Origin: an uncultured Gammaproteobacteria bacterium
GTDB taxonomy: Bacteria; Pseudomonadota; Gammaproteobacteria; Nitrosococcales; Methylophagaceae
DNA length: 13,977 nucleotides
Assembly (NCBI GenBank): GCA_913058195.1
Contig: CAJXPP010000030.1
Span: forward strand, 1 to 13,977
Direction: 5' to 3'
Shown here: piece by piece, positions 1 to 6,811 of the stretch
How positions within the stretch are numbered: position 1 is the stretch's first letter
Layout: the number at the start of each line of letters is the position of its first letter
The notes under the pieces: model-generated
The model's database searches: none
What the model was told of the DNA's origin: nothing
Seen by the model: the letters and a program-made list of their open reading frames with translations, nothing else
Program-made: the position numbers and the translations under genes

Positions 1-31
1 GTCGGCAGCGTCAGATGTGTATAAGAGACAG
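1..31 (+). other. Nextera/Tn5 sequencing adapter remnant (artefact)
   Basis: These bases equal the last 31 nt of the Illumina Nextera read-1 transposase adapter. Positions 13-31 are the 19-bp Tn5 mosaic end AGATGTGTATAAGAGACAG. The adapter sits exactly at the contig edge and genomic sequence starts at about base 32. It is untrimmed library sequence and not part of the genome. It also shows that the left end of the window is an assembly break, so anything further upstream of the channel gene is missing. Confidence 0.98.
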
Positions 32-63
32 GTTAATTCAATATTCTATTGCTGTCTGGTATC

Positions 64-75
64 TTGCTTAAGCAA
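64..75. promoter_or_regulatory. 12-bp palindrome upstream of the channel gene
   Basis: TTGCTTAAGCAA is a perfect 12-bp palindrome 33 bases before the channel start codon. As RNA it would fold poorly because it leaves almost no loop, so a protein-binding site is the likelier role, if it has one. I could not assign a convincing -35/-10 pair in the 77 genomic bases before the gene; TATTTA at 91-96 is a possible -10. The real promoter may lie partly beyond the contig break. Confidence 0.3.
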
Positions 76-108
76 TAAAAATTTTCACCCTATTTAGAGT
101 AGCTATTC

Positions 109-942
109 ATGACTGTTTATCGGTTAAAACAAGGTTTATTTCAGCTTCATCAAAACAAAATATTTGAGTTTTTGGTAATAAGTATTATTATTTTTTCAGC
201 ATTAATAACAGGTGCAAAGACTTATGATATTGGCTCAACACTTGCGAGCATTGTCGGATTTTTAGATTTATTTATCACGGCATTTTTCTTAGTTGAAATA
301 ATAATTCGTTTAATTTCTGAGCCACGATTTTTTGATTTTTTTAAAAAAGGGTGGAATGTATTTGATTTTATAATTGTCACCGCTAGCCTATTACCTATTG
401 ATGGTAATGATAGTGTTTTATTAGCCAGATTATTACGAATCTTCAGAGTGTTACGCTTAGTCTCAGTGATACCTGAATTACGTATTTTAATCTCAGCGTT
501 AATAAAAGCATTACCTCGAATGGGTTATATCGTATTACTGATGTTTATTATTTTCTATATTTATGCCGCTGTTGGTAGCTTTATGTTTGAGCATATTAAT
601 ACCCAATTATGGGGGAATATATCAATTGCAATGTTAACCCTTTTTCGTATTGCTACCTTTGAAGATTGGACAGATGTAATGTATGAAACGATGGGTGAAT
701 ACCCATTAAGTTGGATTTTTTACCTAAGCTTTATCTTCTTAACCGCCTTTGTGTTTCTTAATATGATGATCGGCGTTATTTTAGATGTCATGCAACGAGA
801 GCATGAAGAGTATTACCGTGAAACAGGTGAAGGTGAAGCTGGTGAGGTACATTGGATAAAAGAACATACAGCGGCCATGGAGCAGCGCTTGGAGAGGATT
901 GAGCAGTTACTTATTGAAACAAAACTATCATCAAAAACGTGA
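109..942 (+). CDS. Voltage-gated cation channel, single-domain (bacterial Nav/Cav type)
   Basis: Inner-membrane ion channel of the PF00520 family, expected to work as a homotetramer. At 277 aa it matches NaChBac/NavAb length. Visible segments: S1 about 19-36, S2 about 48-68, S3 about 82-96 (WNVFDFIIV is family-typical), S4 about 103-120 with R107, R110, R113 and R116 at three-residue spacing (the voltage sensor), S5 about 137-158, pore loop about 172-190, S6 about 203-229. The selectivity filter is T183-F-E-D-W-T-D189. Sodium-type bacterial channels carry TLESW followed by uncharged residues, whereas Asp at filter positions 4 and 7 recalls the engineered CavAb filter and domain I of animal Cav channels (EGWTD). 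Calcium permeability is therefore an inference. Residues about 249-272 look like the C-terminal coiled coil that tetramerises BacNav channels. The start ATG has only a weak AGAG upstream. The gene is AT-richer than its neighbours and stands alone, convergent with the pilus operon. Confidence 0.9.
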   Translation: MTVYRLKQGLFQLHQNKIFEFLVISIIIFSALITGAKTYDIGSTLASIVGFLDLFITAFFLVEIIIRLISEPRFFDFFKKGWNVFDFIIVTASLLPIDGNDSVLLARLLRIFRVLRLVSVIPELRILISALIKALPRMGYIVLLMFIIFYIYAAVGSFMFEHINTQLWGNISIAMLTLFRIATFEDWTDVMYETMGEYPLSWIFYLSFIFLTAFVFLNMMIGVILDVMQREHEEYYRETGEGEAGEVHWIKEHTAAMEQRLERIEQLLIETKLSSKT

Positions 943-956
943 TAATAGTTTTGTTT
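917..956. terminator. Bidirectional intrinsic terminator between channel gene and pilE
   Basis: The arms AAACAAAACTAT (917-928) and ATAGTTTTGTTT (945-956) are perfect 12-bp inverted repeats. The stem can continue inward with ATCA/TGAT around one bulged A. The arms are T-rich on one side and A-rich on the other, so each strand's transcript ends in a U-rich run after the hairpin. The position fits: it covers the channel stop codon (940-942) and lies 26 bases beyond the pilE stop on the opposite strand. It can terminate both convergent units. Confidence 0.75.
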
Positions 957-981
957 TGGAAGTGCTAAAGAATTTGATTTA

Positions 982-1383
982 CTACCAACAATCGCCGGCA
1001 CCAGTAGCAGATTTAAAACCAGTATTCGTCAATCTTAAATTAGCACAAGTATCTGATGCTTGTGTAGTTCCAGCACTGGGCGTTGCTTGTAAAGTAAACG
1101 TTGTAGCATTTAATGTACCTGTTAGTGCATAGGTATAGTCATCTTTACTGCTAAAGGGCAATGAAACCGCTACTGGAGTAGCAGCATTGGTTTGGTGATA
1201 TTGATTGTTTTCAGTAAAAAAACGTTCCATAAAACTAGCTAGTTCCATTAGATCACCTTGTGCTATTGCCCTCTTCGTTTTTATAATACTATCTTGATAT
1301 GAGGGGTAGGCAATCGCGGCTAAAATAGCTACGATTGCAACAGTAATCATTAACTCAACAAGTGTAAAACCATTTTTTTTCAT
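982..1383 (-). CDS. pilE: Type IV minor pilin, PilE-like
   Basis: Prepilin of 133 aa. It has a short basic leader MKKNG, PilD cleavage expected between G5 and F6, and the methylated N-terminus FTLVELMITVAIVAILAAIAYPSY with Glu at mature position 5. The long hydrophobic helix is followed by a globular domain whose C-terminal C113 and C132 would form the pilin D-loop disulphide. As last gene of a fimT-pilV-pilW-pilX-pilY1-pilE cluster it is the PilE-type minor pilin, not the major pilin. The ATG at 1383 is preferred over an in-frame ATG 39 bases upstream: GGAGAG lies 7 nt before it and the leader then has normal length. The longer version would also run into the end of pilY1. Twenty bases separate it from the pilY1 stop, and the terminator at 917-956 follows. 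Confidence 0.92.
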   Translation of the reverse strand: MKKNGFTLVELMITVAIVAILAAIAYPSYQDSIIKTKRAIAQGDLMELASFMERFFTENNQYHQTNAATPVAVSLPFSSKDDYTYALTGTLNATTFTLQATPSAGTTQASDTCANLRLTNTGFKSATGAGDCW

Positions 1384-1390
1384 TGATAAG

Positions 1391-1396
1391 CTCTCC
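1391..1396 (-). promoter_or_regulatory. Ribosome binding site that decides the pilE start
   Basis: Minus-strand GGAGAG with a 7-nt spacer to the ATG at 1383. It lies in the 20-base gap after the pilY1 stop and rules in favour of the short pilin leader. Confidence 0.75.
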
Positions 1397-1403
1397 ATAA
1401 ACT

Positions 1404-4400
1404 CTAACGAAGCTGACGCCATGATTGACGGCCAAATGGGTCGCCTGAAGACTCTTTAAATATTTCTAATGCACCACTTGAGCCACTCACGTATTTTACT
1501 TCAGTATCATCACCTGTAGATACGATACCTGGTGTTTTAATGATACCTACACCATGCTTTCTAATACCACTAACTTCAACATTATCACTAGCATCAATCG
1601 TTCCATCACCATTAGTATCGTAAGAAGCTAATAAGTCATTAATATCAAAGCTACCATCTTCATTAACATCAAATGGCGATGTGGCAAGTCTTTGACCGTT
1701 AACAGCATCTATTTCCATTAGCCAGCTTGTTCCACCCCAACCACATGGGTCACTTTCAGGAATTAAGGTTGTAAATATTATACGGCCAGCTCGGAGGACT
1801 GGATTACTAACAACTCGCTCACCTTCTTGTATGTATGATAATACACCACTTACTGTTATAGGTGAGGCGAGGTCCATATACCAACCGTCTTTACTGGAAT
1901 AATCTACAATTGTATCTGATGTTACTCGCACATCTATTGATAGAGCAGAAATAGTTTCTTCATGGAGTATAGTTTGTACCTGTAAATTACTCCTGCTAGC
2001 GACTTCAGCCCCTTGATCACGAATTCCATAGAAGGTTTGAGTTTGTACTGAACCACTAACATCCTGGTCGCCATCTTCGAAGAACTTTCCTGTTCCAAAA
2101 TACACCATTAACCCACCATCAGGATGATTACCCACTTGAGGTTTTGATGTTATAGGCTGAACAATATTACTTGCATCTTTAGCTACGTAAAGAGGTTTAG
2201 GAGTACTTCCTTGTTTAAAGGCTACATCCCAACCATTGGTGTTTGAACTCGTGACATCAAATTTCCACAGATTACCTTGAAGATCTCCAGCGTAAATAAG
2301 ATCAACAATGCGATCATTATCCGAATCAATTGCTATAGGTGTTGATAAGCCGTTAGGAGCTGAACCACTACCTGCACCTGTATCCAAAGTCTTAATTATT
2401 CCACCTGTTTCAAGATCAATAATAAATAAAACAGCTTTTTTATCTACACTATCATAACCATTAGGAACAATGGCTACCCATTGTCCATTGTGCATTTTAA
2501 CTATAGATGATTGAGGGATCGTGAAGCCTAAGTTATTTTGAAAAGTGGTAAGGTCGGCGGCTACGGGTGATTGTGTAGTTGATATTTCCCACATAACATC
2601 TGATGCTGAAAAGCTGTCAGGATCAGTTATATCTAGAGAAAATAGGCTTTTAGCACCGCCTCCAGTAGAACCAACTAAGATTGAGTGCCATGCATCACTG
2701 CCATTGGTATCAATATAAGCATCGCCTGCTCTTGGTGCGCCATCAACAAAATAAGCGTGAGGTAAACAGCCAGCTTGATCGTCACAGCCATAAAGAGGAT
2801 ACGATAAAAGGTTTAACTTACTTAGAAGAGAATCTGGAACATAGGTAAATAATTCATCGCCATCATTAGCATTAATAGCGTGTAACATGCCTTCGTTAGC
2901 ACCAAAATATAGAGCAGGTGTTCGAGTCAACTTACTATTTCGATATGTCACATAACTCGAGCCTTCAGTACCCGATAAGCTGGAGTACCCAAAATCTTCA
3001 CTTGTTCCTGAAAACCATGGATCCGAGTTAATTATGTCACCCATAAGTGAGGTTCTATCTCTGAACCCTCCTCCATTGGCAATTTCTTTAGTTTGGTCAC
3101 CGCGAATATAATCCACACGATCTGAACCCAAGGTATCAACAGTACCACCAGTATCAATGTTAACTAATACTTGCTGCGTTGTTGGATCTAGGTTTGCATA
3201 TTCAAACTCAATACCTTTACTTCCCGTTGCTACAGGGTTGTATGAGAATATGTTTCTACTATTCTCTGTAGGTATAAGGTCTGCAGCATCCCATACTTGA
3301 CTACCTACAGAGCCATCACTTGCATTAAGGTTGAATGCTAATAACTGGCCACTCCAATCACCAGTATTAAACCGTGCTTGATAAATCTTCGAATTAGTAT
3401 CGAGACGAGTAGAGTTTGTTGCAACAGCTGCGCTAGAGCTAGTTCTGCTGGCAATTTCTGCAAACGCTTTACTAAGCTGCTCTTCAAGTGTTCCAGCATT
3501 TGTGACTAAGAAATAGCCATCAGGATTACCATCAGCATCGCTATCCCATTCGCTTGCTTCCAACGTGCCATTCTCATCTGTATCTGTCATCGACCATTTT
3601 GCAGCATACCAAAGAGGGTCATGTTTAATGAAGCTGGCAGAGGTAGTTGAGCCGACAGTGAATGTTCTCGTGGCTATTAAAGGTAATGCAACACCATCTC
3701 CCCACACACCTCCTGGAAGTTGACCTGGAGGTGTGTCAAGAAGGTAGTCGGGATCACTGCCAGAAGCTGTATCAATATCACGAACCTCAAGGTAAGTTCC
3801 ATCAGCAGTTGTGCCTGATATGACATAACCCATATGTTGTATTATACCGCCAGCAGCATAGGTAGAATTAAGAGTAACAACGACTTGATTTGATGCACTT
3901 ACAGAGAACTCATATTCAACAATAGCATCCATATCATGATCAGCTGCTTGTTCTACATCTTCATAATTGATTCTAAACTTGCCGTAAGCTCGGCCTGAAT
4001 TAATAGAAGGATCTGCATTTCCAGCACTTGTATTAACAAAGGTTTCAACATAGAAATCTACAATCTGGTTAGTAGGTTGAAAAGTGGCAGTGCCTCGATT
4101 GACAGATTTGGCAAACGGAACAAGCGTTACGATCTTTCCTGCTACTGGTATTTCAATACGAGGTAAAGGTGAAGCAATGGCGACAGCTAAGGTATCAGCA
4201 TTTTGTTCGCCTGTTATGGTGTTCAAGTCATTTTTTTTACCATATAGGGCAACACTACCTGCATAATAGCTACCTAATTTAGTAGGTTCTTCAGGCGCAA
4301 GGCCTCGAATATCAGAAAAGCTTGTGACTGTTTTAGGTGCCGGGCTGCCATCATTATTTGTACCGGATTGACCAATAAAAATATTACTAGCTTCAGATTC

Positions 4401-6281
4401 ACCAGCCCAAATAGTATCGGCTAATGTAGATACGTTCATGCCCGTTAAATCACCTGTAAAACTAGAAAAGTAGCTGCCAGGTAACTGATCACTATCATAG
4501 GATGAGTTCACATCACTAATAACTAATTGGATTGGCTTAGCACAATGCGCATAACCGCCAGGTGTTGTTCGATAAGGGTTTTGCCATGTAGGTATCGGCA
4601 AGATTAGAGAACCTCCGGTACTGGTTGAAAATGCTGATGTGGGCCCTGACTTACCTGCAAAATAACGCAAGCTTTCATACATCATTTCTGCAATTGGGTT
4701 GCCCCAATCTTGTGCTTGACCTTCTGTAATTGGGCCATTGGTAATCCAGCCTGAGGTATATGAATGACTAGAATAATCAAATCTAGATATTCTTAGTTTA
4801 TCGATGGTATCTACAATGCCTGTTACATTTGTAAAGATACCTGTATCGAGATCTATTTCATCTTTGAAAGAGGCAATGTTTTTTCTAAGCACGCCGCCTG
4901 ATGTATTTTTTTGGAATGACCCTGAGAGTAAGCCAAAAGCCATGAGATCATCTTCCCCATAACGCTGTAATAAACCTATAGGTTTATACGTTGTTGTCGT
5001 GCCGTCGCTGTAACCTTTGCAATTGGCTTCTAATAGTCCTGTAACACATGACTCGACATTAACGTCGTAATCTACCATAGTTGATGCGGGTAAGGTTTGA
5101 ACTTGACGTAAAATAAAGCTATCACCGCCTCCTACTTCCTCATGGCGAAATTCAATTGAATAATCTGTATTTGCTGTTAAGGCTATCGTCCCGCTGTGAT
5201 CGTCGCAATTACACTTGCCATGCCCGCCATACCATCCGGCAACAACGGTTCCATTTATAATAACTTCTACAGCATCATCGCCATCGACAGAAAATTCATA
5301 GGTGCCTGTTGCTGGAACATTAATGGTACCTGTTACAACGGTTAGGTAATTATCATTAGAACCATAGGGGTTATCACTTCCGTCAATGGTCGTCATTGGG
5401 CCACTACCAAATTCGTTTGCCGATATACCGTAAGTTGCAATCAGAGTATCAAAATCACTATGGTTGCTTGGATGGCTAGTATCTGCACTCTTATCATAGG
5501 TGGTTCGAACGAGGTTACTTAATACCGTACTTGGTACTGTAATGCCTGATGAGCCAGCTGTTCGAGCACAATTTGGGCCACTGCCACCATGCAGGCATTT
5601 TGTTCCCGCAACAGGACGTTCAATGGATACCCACTCCCAAATGCGATGAATACTATCGTTTAAGACGCGCATTAGTGGTTGGCCAGTATTGCTTAATGAT
5701 ACATTGGCAAAAAGGTGTCGAGAACCAGTTATAGGGAGGCTGAGAGGGGTGTAACTGCTTATATCATAACCATCGACAGCAACGCTGGTATATTCCTTGC
5801 CCCAACTGTGTGCATCTTGAGGAATAAATGTGCGTGTGAGTATAGTGTTAGATGTGGTGTCAGTCGAGCGAGAACCACCATAAAGTACTTTTCTAAGTGC
5901 ATCGATACGGCTGGTGGTAACGTAGTTAAGAAAGTCACCACTCCAGTTTCCAGCGCACTGTTTATTCGCTGTTACAGTTGCAGGTGTGAATTTTCCTGAA
6001 GCATAGTTATAGCATTTGAAAGAATCAAAATAGCCAAAATAATCTATAGAAGTGGGTTTGTAGCGAATATCTAACACACCGTCATTGTTTAGATCGGAGG
6101 CATCATTGTAAGCTTCATAGTAAAGCTTATGATCACGGCCCATTGTTACCATAACCACAGGTGGAACAGCTGTAGTTAAGAAAAGGGGCATTTGTGAAAC
6201 TGCAGCAGAGGAACTGTGAGATAGAAGTAGGCTTATGAAGGCTGCTAATATTGCGCTACGACCTGGTTTTAAAATGTTCAT
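1404..6281 (-). CDS. pilY1: Type IV pilus tip adhesin/assembly factor PilY1 with PA14-like domain
   Basis: Very large (1625 aa; Pseudomonas PilY1 is about 1160) exported protein that works with minor pilins in pilus initiation, retraction control and surface adhesion. Residues 1-27 form a Sec signal peptide. An N-terminal signature near 48-95 (GRDHKLYYEAYND, then SIDYFGYFDSFKCYNY) is typical of the family and contains a calcium-type loop at 63-71. Residues about 310-390 resemble a PA14 domain (GTYEFSVDGDD, then WYGGHG), with a D335-D336 pair like the calcium-binding DcisD motif of PA14 lectins. Around 586-600 (LVISDVNSSYDSD) a degenerate vWA-like strand may remain, but a full MIDAS was not seen. 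An EF-hand-like loop lies at 900-911. The C-terminal beta-propeller (PilY1 C domain, about 1080-1500) includes YFGANEGMLHAINA and the loop D1319-x-D-x-D-xxx-D1327, matching the Pseudomonas PilY1 calcium site. Two more loops lie at 1538-1549 and 1555-1566. The ATG at 6281 is chosen over a TTG five codons earlier because AAGGGG sits 6 nt before it. Confidence 0.93.
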   Translation of the reverse strand: MNILKPGRSAILAAFISLLLSHSSSAAVSQMPLFLTTAVPPVVMVTMGRDHKLYYEAYNDASDLNNDGVLDIRYKPTSIDYFGYFDSFKCYNYASGKFTPATVTANKQCAGNWSGDFLNYVTTSRIDALRKVLYGGSRSTDTTSNTILTRTFIPQDAHSWGKEYTSVAVDGYDISSYTPLSLPITGSRHLFANVSLSNTGQPLMRVLNDSIHRIWEWVSIERPVAGTKCLHGGSGPNCARTAGSSGITVPSTVLSNLVRTTYDKSADTSHPSNHSDFDTLIATYGISANEFGSGPMTTIDGSDNPYGSNDNYLTVVTGTINVPATGTYEFSVDGDDAVEVIINGTVVAGWYGGHGKCNCDDHSGTIALTANTDYSIEFRHEEVGGGDSFILRQVQTLPASTMVDYDVNVESCVTGLLEANCKGYSDGTTTTYKPIGLLQRYGEDDLMAFGLLSGSFQKNTSGGVLRKNIASFKDEIDLDTGIFTNVTGIVDTIDKLRISRFDYSSHSYTSGWITNGPITEGQAQDWGNPIAEMMYESLRYFAGKSGPTSAFSTSTGGSLILPIPTWQNPYRTTPGGYAHCAKPIQLVISDVNSSYDSDQLPGSYFSSFTGDLTGMNVSTLADTIWAGESEASNIFIGQSGTNNDGSPAPKTVTSFSDIRGLAPEEPTKLGSYYAGSVALYGKKNDLNTITGEQNADTLAVAIASPLPRIEIPVAGKIVTLVPFAKSVNRGTATFQPTNQIVDFYVETFVNTSAGNADPSINSGRAYGKFRINYEDVEQAADHDMDAIVEYEFSVSASNQVVVTLNSTYAAGGIIQHMGYVISGTTADGTYLEVRDIDTASGSDPDYLLDTPPGQLPGGVWGDGVALPLIATRTFTVGSTTSASFIKHDPLWYAAKWSMTDTDENGTLEASEWDSDADGNPDGYFLVTNAGTLEEQLSKAFAEIASRTSSSAAVATNSTRLDTNSKIYQARFNTGDWSGQLLAFNLNASDGSVGSQVWDAADLIPTENSRNIFSYNPVATGSKGIEFEYANLDPTTQQVLVNIDTGGTVDTLGSDRVDYIRGDQTKEIANGGGFRDRTSLMGDIINSDPWFSGTSEDFGYSSLSGTEGSSYVTYRNSKLTRTPALYFGANEGMLHAINANDGDELFTYVPDSLLSKLNLLSYPLYGCDDQAGCLPHAYFVDGAPRAGDAYIDTNGSDAWHSILVGSTGGGAKSLFSLDITDPDSFSASDVMWEISTTQSPVAADLTTFQNNLGFTIPQSSIVKMHNGQWVAIVPNGYDSVDKKAVLFIIDLETGGIIKTLDTGAGSGSAPNGLSTPIAIDSDNDRIVDLIYAGDLQGNLWKFDVTSSNTNGWDVAFKQGSTPKPLYVAKDASNIVQPITSKPQVGNHPDGGLMVYFGTGKFFEDGDQDVSGSVQTQTFYGIRDQGAEVASRSNLQVQTILHEETISALSIDVRVTSDTIVDYSSKDGWYMDLASPITVSGVLSYIQEGERVVSNPVLRAGRIIFTTLIPESDPCGWGGTSWLMEIDAVNGQRLATSPFDVNEDGSFDINDLLASYDTNGDGTIDASDNVEVSGIRKHGVGIIKTPGIVSTGDDTEVKYVSGSSGALEIFKESSGDPFGRQSWRQLR
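3704..3736. repeat. Perfect 10-bp inverted repeat inside pilY1
   Basis: ACACACCTCC (3704-3713) and GGAGGTGTGT (3727-3736) enclose a 13-base loop. In the pilY1 transcript this gives a GC-rich stem that pairs an internal AGGAGG with CCTCC. The encoded residues are TPPGQLPGGV, so the match of Pro and Gly codons can create the repeat by chance. The nearest ATG after the AGGAGG is out of frame with pilY1. Confidence 0.4.
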
Positions 6282-6287
6282 AGTTTT

Positions 6288-6293
6288 CCCCTT
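6288..6293 (-). promoter_or_regulatory. Ribosome binding site that decides the pilY1 start
   Basis: Minus-strand AAGGGG, 6 nt before the ATG at 6281. It overlaps the codons of the alternative TTG start (6296), which abuts the pilX stop and would leave no room for its own site. Confidence 0.75.
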
Positions 6294-6296
6294 CAA

Positions 6297-6809
6297 TTAT
6301 CGCTTGTAGGTACTTTGAAGCATAACTATTGCTGTATCAGTGCCACCAACAGCATTGCTTGTTATCCTATAAAAGCGGCTTTCTAATGCTACTCCGGCCT
6401 CTAAACTACCTCCAGACTCATTAACTGGCTGCAATTCTTCAATAATATAATTGGGTGGAGAAGATATGTTTGATAACAAATTTGCTGTATAGGATCTATA
6501 TTGACCTGATGCGGCCCAGTTAACAACCTGCCACTTTGGTAGCCCTGAGCTGGTGGGTTGGTATAAACCGGCAGTCGTGCCATCAAAAGGAGGAAGTATA
6601 GGTGTGGTTCTAAGGTACGTCTCGCCTGCTCTTAATCCCGCTTCACTAGCTTGGAATGCCATATTACGGTCTTTGTAGTTACCAGCCATTTTTTCTTCTA
6701 GAATGGTGGTATTCATACTGCTAACAGCAAGCAATGTCATAATTAACAACATGACTAAGCTAACTATAAGTGCCACACCTTGTTGGCTATTTTTATTTAA
6801 TATCAACAT
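6297..6809 (-). CDS. pilX: Type IV minor pilin PilX
   Basis: 170-aa prepilin-like protein with leader MLILNKNSQQG, a hydrophobic helix (VALIVSLVMLLIMTLLAVS) and the family-typical continuation TTILEEKMAGNYKDRNMAFQ, then ASEAGLRAGE. Cleavage is expected after G11. Mature position 5 is Val16 instead of Glu, which is normal for PilX and its type II secretion counterpart GspK and fits a place at the very tip of the pilus. PilX is known to act with PilV, PilW, FimU and PilY1 as the initiating complex. The start lies 2 bases after the pilW stop, and the stop TAA directly precedes the pilY1 leader region, so translation is probably coupled. The site before the ATG is weak (TAGAG). Confidence 0.92.
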   Translation of the reverse strand: MLILNKNSQQGVALIVSLVMLLIMTLLAVSSMNTTILEEKMAGNYKDRNMAFQASEAGLRAGETYLRTTPILPPFDGTTAGLYQPTSSGLPKWQVVNWAASGQYRSYTANLLSNISSPPNYIIEELQPVNESGGSLEAGVALESRFYRITSNAVGGTDTAIVMLQSTYKR

Positions 6810-6811
6810 AA

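Noticed and set aside
13..31. Tn5 transposon end (mobile element)
   Set aside because: The mosaic end is attached to the rest of the Nextera adapter and sits at base 1 of the window, so it comes from library preparation.
899..1132. 77-aa plus-strand frame across the end of the channel gene
   Set aside because: It runs through the terminator hairpin and antisense to pilE, has no ribosome site, and its sequence matches no family.
109..1383. Channel and pilus genes as one calcium-signalling module
   Set aside because: The idea is attractive given the calcium loops of PilY1, but the genes are convergent, separated by a terminator, and show no shared control.
1384..1422. N-terminal extension of PilE
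   Set aside because: It would add 13 residues before an already normal leader, overlap pilY1, and skip the well-placed GGAGAG.
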